A stretch of 6,197 nt of DNA. Origin: Prevotellaceae bacterium (GTDB lineage Bacteria > Bacteroidota > Bacteroidia > Bacteroidales > UBA932). The translations under genes and the position numbers were made by a program. Location of the stretch: positions 1 through 6,197 of the forward strand of contig JAITVR010000185.1 in NCBI GenBank assembly GCA_031285695.1, given 5' to 3'. Below the pieces are notes generated by a model that had not been told where the DNA came from, ran no database searches, and was given only the letters and a program-made list of their open reading frames with translations. This document shows, one piece after another, positions 1-5,647 of the stretch (its first letter is position 1; each line of letters opens with the position of its first letter).

Positions 1-1805
1 GTGGGCGTGGGGTAAATTTTGCTTTTGTTCAGCCACACGTCAGGTCTTCCGTCCAAGTCCATGTCGTTTGCCTTCGGCGCCTTGCCTTGGTCGGTATCGT
101 CCGTTATGCCGCGCAAAATATCGACAAACTTTCCGCCTGCCGATTTCAGTATAGGTATATTGACGCCACCGTCAACCCAATACACGGGCATGTCAATGGG
201 AATGTACTGCTGGTACACCACATCTTTGGCGGCGGTGCGCCCCTTGTTCTCCATGTTTACAAACACCTTGAAGGGCTGGTAAAATGTTCCGAGCGGATTT
301 TTCCAGTTCACATCAATGTCGCAGTACAGGTCGGCGCTCAGCATTACGTAGGCCATAGCTTTTTGCTTGCTATACGTAAACATCTTACTGTCAATAGAAT
401 ACGTTGTTTTGCTTTCTGCCGTTACCGAAAGAAGTCCATCGGCGCTAATGAGGTCGTTCAGCTTATCGTGGGCGGTGGTGTTGGGCTTGGGCATGCGCGC
501 AAAGTAGCGCAGCACCCGCTCACCCTTGGCGGGAAGACTTAGGGTAGCGGTAAGTATTTGTCCGCTTACGCTAAAATCGCCGCTTTTTCCGCCGCCAACA
601 ACGGGCGCAAGGTTTGCATTTAAAATTTCCTCTACGGCAATGCTGCTTACCGCCGCATTGGACAGGTTGCGCACCGTAACCAGCACCTCAAACTCATCTT
701 CTTGGTCAAAAGGCACCGCGTTGGGCGAGGCGGTAACGCCGTTTTTTATTTCGTTGCGCACCTTGTGGGTAACGTCAATGGGCTGTGCGTGAGCATGCAG
801 CAGCACGTTCAAAAACCACTGCGCCTGCCGTGCGTTAATTCGTTTTTCGTCCTCGGTAGCGCGCAGGCCCTGCAAGCCGGAAAAGGTAGGCATGCCGGTG
901 TTTACCACCATGTTTTCTTTTTCAAAAAGCACGGCATTGCCGTTGTACGAAGCCAGCACATTCAGCCCCGAGGCGTTTACCTTTGGCGCATTGTACAGGT
1001 ACATTTTGCCCTCGGTTGCCTTAGCGGCAAGGTTCAGCAGCTTGTCTCCACTTGCGCTGATGTCAACCACATTTTCAAGGCTGGTTACCTGTGCATAGTC
1101 AAGCGTTCCGCTATTTAGCAAACCCAATGCCTGCAGCAGGTATCCGCCGTTGCCCTCGGCGTAAATGGTGCCACCGCGCTGCACAAAATCCCGCAGCTGC
1201 TGCGCCATTTCCGGATTTTTTTGCGCAATAATAGTTGCATAAAAAGTTTCGCTGTTTTCCTCACGGGCAAAATCGGGAATAATGAGCAGCTTTGCGTTAA
1301 CGTTGCTCAGCGAAGCTTGCAGCGCATCTTCGTTTACCACGCTGTACATCGACGCACCAAAGAGGTAGCTTTGAAAAAGGTCAACAAACTGGTCGGCTCC
1401 GCTCGATGCGCTGTAGCCGTCAAAGCTTTCCTTTGTTTGAAAAACAAGCACGCTTGCCGCCGCTATTCTGTACTGTAGCGCCGCATGCTCAGCCAGCTTC
1501 CAATTGTAACTCTCCACCGTATCCTGCACCATGTTGGCAGTGCCGCGCATGGGCACCACAAGCTTTCCGCTGTTGGCGCCGCTCAGCGCCATGTAAACTG
1601 AAAACTGCCCGTGCCGGCTAAAGAGCGTGGTATCCTGCAGCGCATCTTCGCTTTTGTAGGCGTCGTTTGCGCTTTGCAGCGCGTACTTGTAGGTCGCCGT
1701 AAAGTTGGGCTGCGTGGCATCAGTCGGAATGAGGCTGATGTTACGCGCCGCCGACAGCGTCAACGCTTGTAGCGCAAGCAGTAAAAGAATTAGTTGCTTT
1801 TTCAT
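1..1805 (-). CDS. Large secreted multidomain protein, 3' end missing (runs off left edge)
   Basis: I translated this frame by hand: 601 codons from ATG at 1805 to the left edge without a stop. The N-terminus (MKKQLILLLLALQALTLSAA) is a typical Sec signal peptide, probably cleaved near residue 19-20. Residues about 124-235 read as an alpha/beta domain like the glutamine-amidotransferase/ThuA fold (LLIIPDF at 173-179, FVQRGGTIYAEGNGG at 207-221). The position expected for a nucleophile has no cysteine, so it is probably non-catalytic. Residues about 342-440 (VTHKVRN, then EFEVLVTVRNLSN) and 495-540 (FKVFVNMENKGRTAAKDVV) resemble CARDB/DUF11 immunoglobulin-like repeats of surface proteins. A perfect DxDxDGxxD calcium loop sits at D581, D583, D585 and D589. 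It lies 73 bases downstream of the porV-like gene on the same strand, with no obvious terminator or promoter between, so the two are probably cotranscribed. The C-terminus, which would show a type IX sorting domain, is outside the window. No exact family recognised. Confidence 0.9.
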   Translation of the reverse strand, partial: MKKQLILLLLALQALTLSAARNISLIPTDATQPNFTATYKYALQSANDAYKSEDALQDTTLFSRHGQFSVYMALSGANSGKLVVPMRGTANMVQDTVESYNWKLAEHAALQYRIAAASVLVFQTKESFDGYSASSGADQFVDLFQSYLFGASMYSVVNEDALQASLSNVNAKLLIIPDFAREENSETFYATIIAQKNPEMAQQLRDFVQRGGTIYAEGNGGYLLQALGLLNSGTLDYAQVTSLENVVDISASGDKLLNLAAKATEGKMYLYNAPKVNASGLNVLASYNGNAVLFEKENMVVNTGMPTFSGLQGLRATEDEKRINARQAQWFLNVLLHAHAQPIDVTHKVRNEIKNGVTASPNAVPFDQEDEFEVLVTVRNLSNAAVSSIAVEEILNANLAPVVGGGKSGDFSVSGQILTATLSLPAKGERVLRYFARMPKPNTTAHDKLNDLISADGLLSVTAESKTTYSIDSKMFTYSKQKAMAYVMLSADLYCDIDVNWKNPLGTFYQPFKVFVNMENKGRTAAKDVVYQQYIPIDMPVYWVDGGVNIPILKSAGGKFVDILRGITDDTDQGKAPKANDMDLDGRPDVWLNKSKIYPTP

Positions 1806-1878
1806 TTGTATCTGGTAGTTAATAATTTACGATTTTTATCCTAAAGGAGGCTATTTTCATTTTCAATTCTCAACTAAA

Positions 1879-2922
1879 TTAATCCGGACAAGAATTGCAC
1901 GGATTTATGGGTTGCAGCCGCTGCTTTTTAGGGTCTTTTAGCGGAGCAAAAACAAAGCCCAGCGTAACGCGCACCACGTTAACCAAAGCGTTGTCGCGCT
2001 TAGAGGTTGAGTAAAGGTACGCCGCATCGAGCGAAATGCTGCGCCACAGCACACCCGCGCCAAAGGCAAGATGGCTCTGGTCGCCGTAGCTTTTACTGTT
2101 GTACGCATAGCCTGCGCGCGCAAAAAACATTTGCATAAAACCGTACTCCACGCCTGCGCTCAGCAGCGACTGCTTAAGTGAAACACCCTCGCCGCCCTGC
2201 TGCGCCACCAAGGGTTGAGCAGCGTTAAGCGAAACAGATAAGCTGCTATTATTCAATGTGTTAAAAAAATATCCTGCGCCAATATTCAAGCTCATGGGCA
2301 GCGACATGCTGAGGTTGTTGCCGTAGTCAAGCGCTGTACCAACGTTGGCAAGGCTCAGCCCCGCCGAAAAAGCATTTCGCTCAACGGGCAACCTAAAGTA
2401 GGCGCCCACATCAGCGGCAACAGCGCCGGACGAAGTCATGCCGCCCAGCTCAGCTCGCACCACCGACACGTAGCGCAGCGCCACGCCGGCCGAAATGTGG
2501 CGGGTAATTTGCCGCGAGTAGCCCATATCTATCGCAAAATCATTTAGCGACTGCGTCGAAAAATTTTGCCCGTCGGGCGTAAGAATAATGTCGCCCATAT
2601 TGTTAAAGCGCACAGAAGCGCTCACAGCGGTGCGCTCAAAACGGTAAAAACCGGCAGCGTAGTAGGCCGCCATACTGCCCGCATTTTCCAGCGTCCACGG
2701 AATATACGAAAGAGCTGCTCCTCCTACGTTGGGGGCAAATGCGTAGCGCGCCACGTTGTGGTGCTGCGCGCTGGCATCGGGCGATAAGGCCGCGCCGGCG
2801 CTGCCCACGCCTGCGGCACGAGCATCGGGAGTAATGCTTAAAAAATCTGCGGCAGCTTGCGCGTAAGCACTGGTAAAGTGTAGCGCAAAGGCAAATATTC
2901 CAACAAATATCCTCATTAGCAT
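1879..2922 (-). CDS. porV: PorV-family outer-membrane beta-barrel protein (type IX secretion system)
   Basis: 347 residues. The signal peptide runs to about residue 21 (ending SAYAQ). The mature start FLSITPDARAAGVGSAG (28-43), followed by SPDASAQHHNVARYAF (47-62) and LSYIPW (71-76), matches the PorV signature (FLxIxPDARAxGMG, then SQxxNPAKYAF, then SYTPW). NDFAIDMGYSRQ (127-138), GVALRYV (146-152) and LANVGTALDY (191-200) are further recognisable PorV-type strands. The rest alternates in the manner of a 14-stranded barrel. In known systems PorV shuttles type IX cargo from the translocon to the PorU attachment complex. Bacteroidota often carry several PorV-like paralogues, so this may be a paralogue. 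PorQ is less likely because its ALGG-type motif is absent. PorU is not next door. The last barrel strand (VNVVRVTLGFVFA) is followed by an unusual tail of about 20 residues with a CNSC motif. ATG codons at 2922 and 2916 are both possible starts. Confidence 0.82.
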   Translation of the reverse strand: MLMRIFVGIFAFALHFTSAYAQAAADFLSITPDARAAGVGSAGAALSPDASAQHHNVARYAFAPNVGGAALSYIPWTLENAGSMAAYYAAGFYRFERTAVSASVRFNNMGDIILTPDGQNFSTQSLNDFAIDMGYSRQITRHISAGVALRYVSVVRAELGGMTSSGAVAADVGAYFRLPVERNAFSAGLSLANVGTALDYGNNLSMSLPMSLNIGAGYFFNTLNNSSLSVSLNAAQPLVAQQGGEGVSLKQSLLSAGVEYGFMQMFFARAGYAYNSKSYGDQSHLAFGAGVLWRSISLDAAYLYSTSKRDNALVNVVRVTLGFVFAPLKDPKKQRLQPINPCNSCPD

Positions 2923-2926
2923 AGTA

Positions 2927-2934
2927 CAAAGGTA
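2927..2934 (-). promoter_or_regulatory. -7 promoter box TACCTTTG for the porV-like gene
   Basis: Read on the minus strand, TACCTTTG matches the Bacteroidota primary-sigma -7 consensus TAnnTTTG exactly. It ends only four bases before the ATG at 2922, so transcription would begin at or within a few bases of the start codon and give a leaderless or nearly leaderless mRNA. The -33 element is poor: the nearest TTTG leaves a 15-base spacer (2950-2953) and the nearest TTG a 23-base spacer (2958-2960), instead of the usual 19-21. Confidence 0.5.
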
Positions 2935-3014
2935 CGTACTGAATTAGCCCAAATCAGCAAGTATATATATAATAAATTAAAAAGTGTGTAAAATTAATTT
3001 AGCTCAACGCTGTA

Positions 3015-3022
3015 TATCTTTG
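3015..3022 (+). promoter_or_regulatory. Orphan -7-like box TATCTTTG
   Basis: Exact match to TAnnTTTG on the plus strand. No TTTG lies 19-21 bases upstream. No open frame follows, and it is nearly 300 bases upstream of the transketolase start. It could start a small RNA or an extended operon leader, but it could also be chance in AT-rich DNA. Confidence 0.2.
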
Positions 3023-3084
3023 TTTTACAACAGATAGTAATTTAGCAAGGAAAGTAATTGCTGAATTATATACTTTTAGGTATC

Positions 3085-3123
3085 CTCGTTGTTATGCTTC
3101 ACTTCGTTCAGCATGACAACGAG
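3085..3123. repeat. Hairpin element, probably a dispersed intergenic palindromic repeat
   Basis: The left arm 3085-3098 (CTCGTTGTTATGCT) and right arm 3110-3123 (AGCATGACAACGAG) form a 14-bp stem with an 11-base loop. The only imperfect pair (T3093 with G3115) is a G-U wobble if transcribed from the plus strand. The minus-strand reading has the form GTCATGCTGAACGAAGTGA followed by AGCAT. From memory this belongs to a type of hairpin repeat often scattered between genes in Bacteroidota and other phyla (GTCATxCTGAxCGAAGxGAAGxAT). Only one copy is in this window, so dispersal cannot be shown here. Confidence 0.6.
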
Positions 3124-3161
3124 CAAACATGGGTGCTTAAGGTTGCAAATTCCGTACTAAT

Positions 3162-3184
3162 TTTTGGCACACCTTATGCCAAAA
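3162..3184. other. Perfect 8-bp inverted repeat (hairpin)
   Basis: TTTTGGCA (3162-3169), a 7-base loop, then TGCCAAAA (3177-3184). It resembles a bidirectional terminator in outline, but neither strand has a proper T-tract after a GC-rich stem: minus reading gives only short T-poor sequence, plus reading gives CAAGAAGC. It could be an operator or the terminator of a short RNA. Confidence 0.35.
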
Positions 3185-3253
3185 CAAGAAGCTTTTATAG
3201 TAAAAAAACGGAAAAATAAGGCGCTTATTGTGCGCCCCACAAATCAAGTCTTT

Positions 3254-3285
3254 TTTGCGTACTAAATTCTTTTTTTCTACCTTTG
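3254..3285 (+). promoter_or_regulatory. Consensus Bacteroidota promoter for the split-transketolase operon
   Basis: The -33 element TTTG (3254-3257), a 20-base spacer and the -7 element TACCTTTG (3278-3285) match the Bacteroidota housekeeping promoter exactly in sequence and spacing. The predicted transcript start is near 3290, leaving a leader of about 20 bases before ATG 3311. That leader ends in ATAAAAAATG, an A-rich initiation region without a Shine-Dalgarno sequence, as is usual in this phylum. Confidence 0.8.
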
Positions 3286-3310
3286 TAAGTTAACCTTATT
3301 CCCATAAAAA

Positions 3311-4159
3311 ATGGACAGCACTTCACCAAATATTGTGCAAAATTTGACGCGCAAGGCCGAGCATATTCGCCGCCGCTCACTCGAAATTATTTGCAGCGCC
3401 AAGGGCGGGCACACCGGCGGGGGACTTTCGTCAACCGACATACTTACCACGCTGTACCTGCACGTACTCAACGTGGACCCAAAAAATCCGCAAATGGAAA
3501 ACCGCGACCGCTTTGTAATGAGCAAGGGACACTGCGTGGAAGCCTTGTACTGCGCGCTTGCCGAGGCGGGTTTTATCCCCGATTCTTTGCTTGAAGAGTA
3601 CGGAAAATTTGGCACAACCTTGGCCGGGCACCCCACCAAAAAAGTAGCCGGCGTAGAAATCAACAGCGGCGCGCTGGGGCACGGATTGCCCGTGGGCGTG
3701 GGCATGGCCATGGCCGCCAAAATGGATAAAAAAGATTACCTCACCTACGTGCTCATGGGCGACGGCGAGCAGGGCGAAGGCTCCATTTACGAAGCCGCCA
3801 TGGCCGCCTCGCACTACAAGCTCGATAACCTCATTGCCATCATCGACCGCAACGGGCTGCAAATTAGCGGCAGCACCGAAAACGTAATGTCGCTCGAACC
3901 CATGCAGCAGCGCTGGGAAGCCTTTGGTTGGAACGTTTTAGAGGTTGACGGAAACAGCATTCCCGAGCTGCTAAAAGCCTTCGATTTTTTCAAGAAAAAC
4001 AAGAACGGAAAACCGCATTTGCTCATTGCAAAAACCGTAAAAGGAAAAGGCGTTTCGTACATGGAAAACGTAGCCAAGTGGCACCACGGCGTACCCAACG
4101 CCGAGCAGCTTACACAAGCAAAAAGCGAGATTGAACAGCGACTTGAAACAATGAAATAA
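3311..4159 (+). CDS. Transketolase, N-terminal (ThDP-binding) subunit
   Basis: 282 residues, the length of the stand-alone N-terminal half of split transketolases. The diphosphate-binding motif of ThDP enzymes starts at GDGEQGEG (150-157) and closes at D179-R-N181. Other transketolase landmarks are GGHTGGGLSS (32-41), SKGH (71-74), AGHP (105-108), GALGHGLPVGVGMA (120-133) and VKGKGVSYMEN (243-253) followed by WHHG (257-260). It pairs with the product of the next gene to form the active cytosolic enzyme, which moves a two-carbon ketol unit between sugar phosphates. The spacing between the genes is 86 bases. ATG 3311 lies just after the A-rich leader of a strong promoter. A DXS identity is unlikely because DXS is a single chain of over 600 residues. 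The donor and acceptor sugars cannot be read from sequence alone. Confidence 0.93.
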   Translation: MDSTSPNIVQNLTRKAEHIRRRSLEIICSAKGGHTGGGLSSTDILTTLYLHVLNVDPKNPQMENRDRFVMSKGHCVEALYCALAEAGFIPDSLLEEYGKFGTTLAGHPTKKVAGVEINSGALGHGLPVGVGMAMAAKMDKKDYLTYVLMGDGEQGEGSIYEAAMAASHYKLDNLIAIIDRNGLQISGSTENVMSLEPMQQRWEAFGWNVLEVDGNSIPELLKAFDFFKKNKNGKPHLLIAKTVKGKGVSYMENVAKWHHGVPNAEQLTQAKSEIEQRLETMK

Positions 4160-4245
4160 CAAGAAAAAAAGAACAACAGGAAAATAGGAAAACAGAATAA
4201 ATTCTTTTGTTCTCTTTTTCTCTTTTTCTTTTTTCCCTTAAAAAA
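4160..4245 (+). promoter_or_regulatory. Purine-tract/pyrimidine-tract spacer that can fold on itself
   Basis: The 86 bases between the transketolase subunit genes are nearly all purine (with a few C and T) from 4160 to about 4200, then almost all pyrimidine from 4201 to about 4239, ending TTAAAAAAATG. The two halves are roughly complementary around a centre near 4195-4206 (AGAAT, two bases, ATTCT), so the RNA could form a long imperfect A-U-rich hairpin just upstream of the second start codon. This could tune translation of the C-subunit or be slipped low-complexity sequence. A T-run after the hairpin is absent, so it is not a classic terminator. Confidence 0.4.
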
Positions 4246-5184
4246 ATGAACACTATCCCTTGTAGAAAATCTTTCACCGACACCCTTTTGGCCTTAGCCA
4301 AAAAAGATAAAAACATTGTAGCCGTAACCAGCGATGCGCGCGGCTCAGTTACGCTCGACGCCTTTGCCAACGAGCTGCCCGAGCAGTTTGTGGAGGTGGG
4401 CATTGCCGAGCAAGATGCCGTGGGCATTGCTGCCGGCTTGGCCTCGTGCGGCAAAAAAACCTTTGTGTGCGGCCCCGCCTGCTTTTACGTAGCGCGCAGC
4501 TTGGAGCAGGTAAAAGTCGATTTGGCGTACTCCAAAAATCCGGTAAAAGTGTTGGGCGTGAGCGGCGGCGTAAGCTACGGCGCGCTCGGCAGCACCCACC
4601 ACAGCCTGCACGATATTGCTGCGCTGCGCACCTTCCCCGGCATGCACATTGTGCTGCCCTGCGATATTTTTCAAACCAAAAAGTTAGTGGAGCAGCTGGT
4701 TGATTATCCCCACCCTGTTTACGTTCGCGTGGGGCGCAACGCCGTGCCCAACGTGTACGAAAGTGAAAATATTGACTTCAAAATCGGCAAGGCAAACCTG
4801 CTTGCCGACGGCAAAGATTTGACCATAATCGGCACCGGCGAAACCACCTACCACTGCCTGCAAGCCGCAAAAATGCTGAAGGAAAAAGGCATTTCGGCGC
4901 GCGTACTCGACATGCACACGCTCAAGCCTTTCGATGTAGAAGCCGTGCTGAAAGCCGCCGCCGAAACCAAGAAAATTTTGACGGTAGAGGAGCACAGCAT
5001 CTTTGGCGGGCTGGGCGCAGCAGTGGCAGAAGTCGTTGTGCAAAGCAAAAACATTGTTCCCATAAAAATTGTCGGCATACCCGACGAAAACGCTGTACAC
5101 GGCACGGCGCTCGAAATTTTCAAGCACTACGGATTGGATACCGAAGGCATTGTGGCTGCTGCAGAAAAATTTTGCAAGGAGTAA
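4246..5184 (+). CDS. Transketolase, C-terminal (pyrimidine-binding plus C-terminal domain) subunit
   Basis: 312 residues from ATG 4246. A longer frame from TTG 4207 would translate a pyrimidine tract into a Phe/Leu/Ser string and is rejected. The ThDP-activating glutamate is E55 in VEVGIAEQDAVGIAAGLA (49-66). SDARGS (29-34) and GSTHHSLHD (115-123) are substrate and cofactor loops typical of split transketolases. The C-terminal transketolase domain begins near residue 185 and contains TVEEHSIFGGLGAAVAE (246-262). Its partner is the N-terminal subunit encoded just upstream. Together they have 594 residues, somewhat shorter than the roughly 660 of one-chain transketolases. The gene ends with AEKFCKE-stop, and this end is echoed 866 bases downstream after vapC. 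Sampled lines count 57-62% GC, clearly higher than the three genes that follow. Confidence 0.93.
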   Translation: MNTIPCRKSFTDTLLALAKKDKNIVAVTSDARGSVTLDAFANELPEQFVEVGIAEQDAVGIAAGLASCGKKTFVCGPACFYVARSLEQVKVDLAYSKNPVKVLGVSGGVSYGALGSTHHSLHDIAALRTFPGMHIVLPCDIFQTKKLVEQLVDYPHPVYVRVGRNAVPNVYESENIDFKIGKANLLADGKDLTIIGTGETTYHCLQAAKMLKEKGISARVLDMHTLKPFDVEAVLKAAAETKKILTVEEHSIFGGLGAAVAEVVVQSKNIVPIKIVGIPDENAVHGTALEIFKHYGLDTEGIVAAAEKFCKE

Positions 5185-5187
5185 AAA
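5163..5187 (+). repeat. Direct repeat copy 1 (3' end of transketolase C-subunit gene)
   Basis: 25 bases beginning AGAAAAATTTTGCAAGGAG and ending in the stop TAA plus AAA. They match 6029-6053 at 22 of 25 positions. In the transketolase frame the three mismatches fall at third codon positions (TGC/TGT, AAG/AAA, GAG/GAA), and both copies encode EKFCKE-stop. Confidence 0.75.
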
Positions 5188-5205
5188 TTTGAAATTGTAA
5201 AGATT

Positions 5206-5391
5206 ATGGAAAGTGCAGGAAATTTTACTTGGTTAGCAATGTTTTTGCTATATCCTCTTGTTGTGCTTCTTTGTTCTTTGGGAGGTAGAAAGAGAGACTG
5301 CGGAGTGCTGCTGCCTTTTATAATTGGTCTCTTTTTAACGCCACTTGCCTCACTAATCATTTTAGCGTTATCGTCCAAAAGTAGAGAATAG
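5206..5391 (+). CDS. Small two-helix membrane protein of unknown function
   Basis: 61 residues. Two hydrophobic segments (about 7-25 and 33-55) flank a basic turn, GGRKRD (26-31), with a polar tail SSKSRE. By the positive-inside rule the turn would be cytoplasmic with both ends outside, though the charged tail makes this uncertain. The ending GLFLTPLASLIILALSSK resembles small uncharacterised Bacteroidota membrane proteins of the form GRKRxxG...LFLSPLIGLIIxLLSKK, which have no assigned role that I know of. It starts 21 bases after the transketolase stop and ends 28 bases before the antitoxin ATG, so it is probably cotranscribed with both. It is AT-richer than the transketolase genes. It could be part of the transferred cassette or an unrelated passenger. 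Confidence 0.65.
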   Translation: MESAGNFTWLAMFLLYPLVVLLCSLGGRKRDCGVLLPFIIGLFLTPLASLIILALSSKSRE

Positions 5392-5419
5392 TTTTTTGTT
5401 TTTTTGTAAAAAAGAAGCT

Positions 5420-5647
5420 ATGAATTCTGTTGCCACATCACATAATGCAGGTTTAGCCTTTCCGTTTTTATACGGAAAAATTGAGAGCCTGCCTGCCGAA
5501 ATGCAAAAGGAAGTTTCTCTTTTTGCCGATTTTTTATTGAGTAAATCTACGCACACAGCCGTTCCGCAATTTGGCTCTTTAAAAGGGAAAATACATTTAT
5601 CTGCCGATTTTGACGCGCCTTTATCCGACTTTAAAGAGTACATGTAA
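5420..5647 (+). CDS. DUF2281-type antitoxin (VapB partner of VapC)
   Basis: 75 residues. The helix KIESLPAEMQKEVSLFADFL (20-39) followed by SK (41-42) and the C-terminal block FGSLKGKIHLSADFDAPLSD (51-70) ending FKEYM (71-75) are the two conserved parts of DUF2281 proteins, which sit immediately upstream of PIN toxins. In such antitoxins the C-terminal part normally binds and blocks the toxin. I see no clear DNA-binding fold in the N-terminal 20 residues. ATG 5420 was chosen because it gives the usual family length and is preceded by an AAAAAAGAAG purine tract. An in-frame TTG at 5396 would only add MFFCKKEA read from a T-rich tract. The stop codon shares one base with the start codon of vapC (TAATG), a sign of translational coupling. 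No separate promoter is recognisable just upstream. Confidence 0.88.
   Translation: MNSVATSHNAGLAFPFLYGKIESLPAEMQKEVSLFADFLLSKSTHTAVPQFGSLKGKIHLSADFDAPLSDFKEYM

Larger units (their letters stand above)
2923..3310. other. Divergent intergenic region with promoters and hairpins, no protein gene
   Basis: 388 bases, very AT-rich, between the minus-strand porV-like gene and the plus-strand transketolase operon. I find no credible coding frame. It holds a -7 box for porV at the left edge, an orphan TATCTTTG at 3015-3022, a 14-bp-stem hairpin at 3085-3123, an 8-bp perfect inverted repeat at 3162-3184, a weak GC hairpin at 3220-3236 (GGCGC, 7-base loop, GCGCC), and the strong operon promoter at 3254-3285. 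A small non-coding RNA between the orphan -7 box and the hairpins is possible but not shown. Confidence 0.7.

Noticed and set aside
19..1621. Several plus-strand open frames of 68-151 codons in this stretch
   Set aside because: They lie opposite one continuous minus-strand frame of at least 601 codons with a signal peptide and recognisable domains; their translations show no family features.
1843..1850. AAAGGAGG, a perfect Shine-Dalgarno sequence on the plus strand
   Set aside because: No start codon or open frame follows at proper distance, both flanking genes are on the minus strand, and these genes do not use Shine-Dalgarno sites.
1817..1858. Thirteen-codon minus-strand frame (MKIASFRIKIVNY) between the porV-like gene and the secreted-protein gene
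   Set aside because: Too short and without any supporting signal; could arise by chance in an AT-rich spacer.
3220..3236. GGCGC/GCGCC hairpin as a terminator
   Set aside because: Only five base pairs and no immediate T-run; the T-tract at 3251 belongs to the -33 region of the operon promoter.
3277..4176. Minus-strand frames of up to 147 codons opposite the transketolase N-subunit
   Set aside because: Antisense shadows of a well-conserved gene; low-complexity or His/Phe-rich translations with no motif.
4207..4245. Upstream TTG start for the transketolase C-subunit
   Set aside because: It would translate a pyrimidine tract as a Phe/Ser/Leu string; ATG 4246 follows an A-rich initiation region and gives the family N-terminus.
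4345..5127. Minus-strand frames opposite the transketolase C-subunit
   Set aside because: Shadows of a gene with clear catalytic motifs on the plus strand.
3311..5184. The two subunits as a broken DXS or a frameshifted one-chain transketolase
   Set aside because: Each half has its own start, stop and initiation region with an 86-base non-coding spacer, and both match the usual lengths of natural split transketolase subunits.
5396..5419. Upstream TTG start for the antitoxin
   Set aside because: It adds eight residues read from a T-rich spacer; ATG 5420 gives a typical DUF2281 length.
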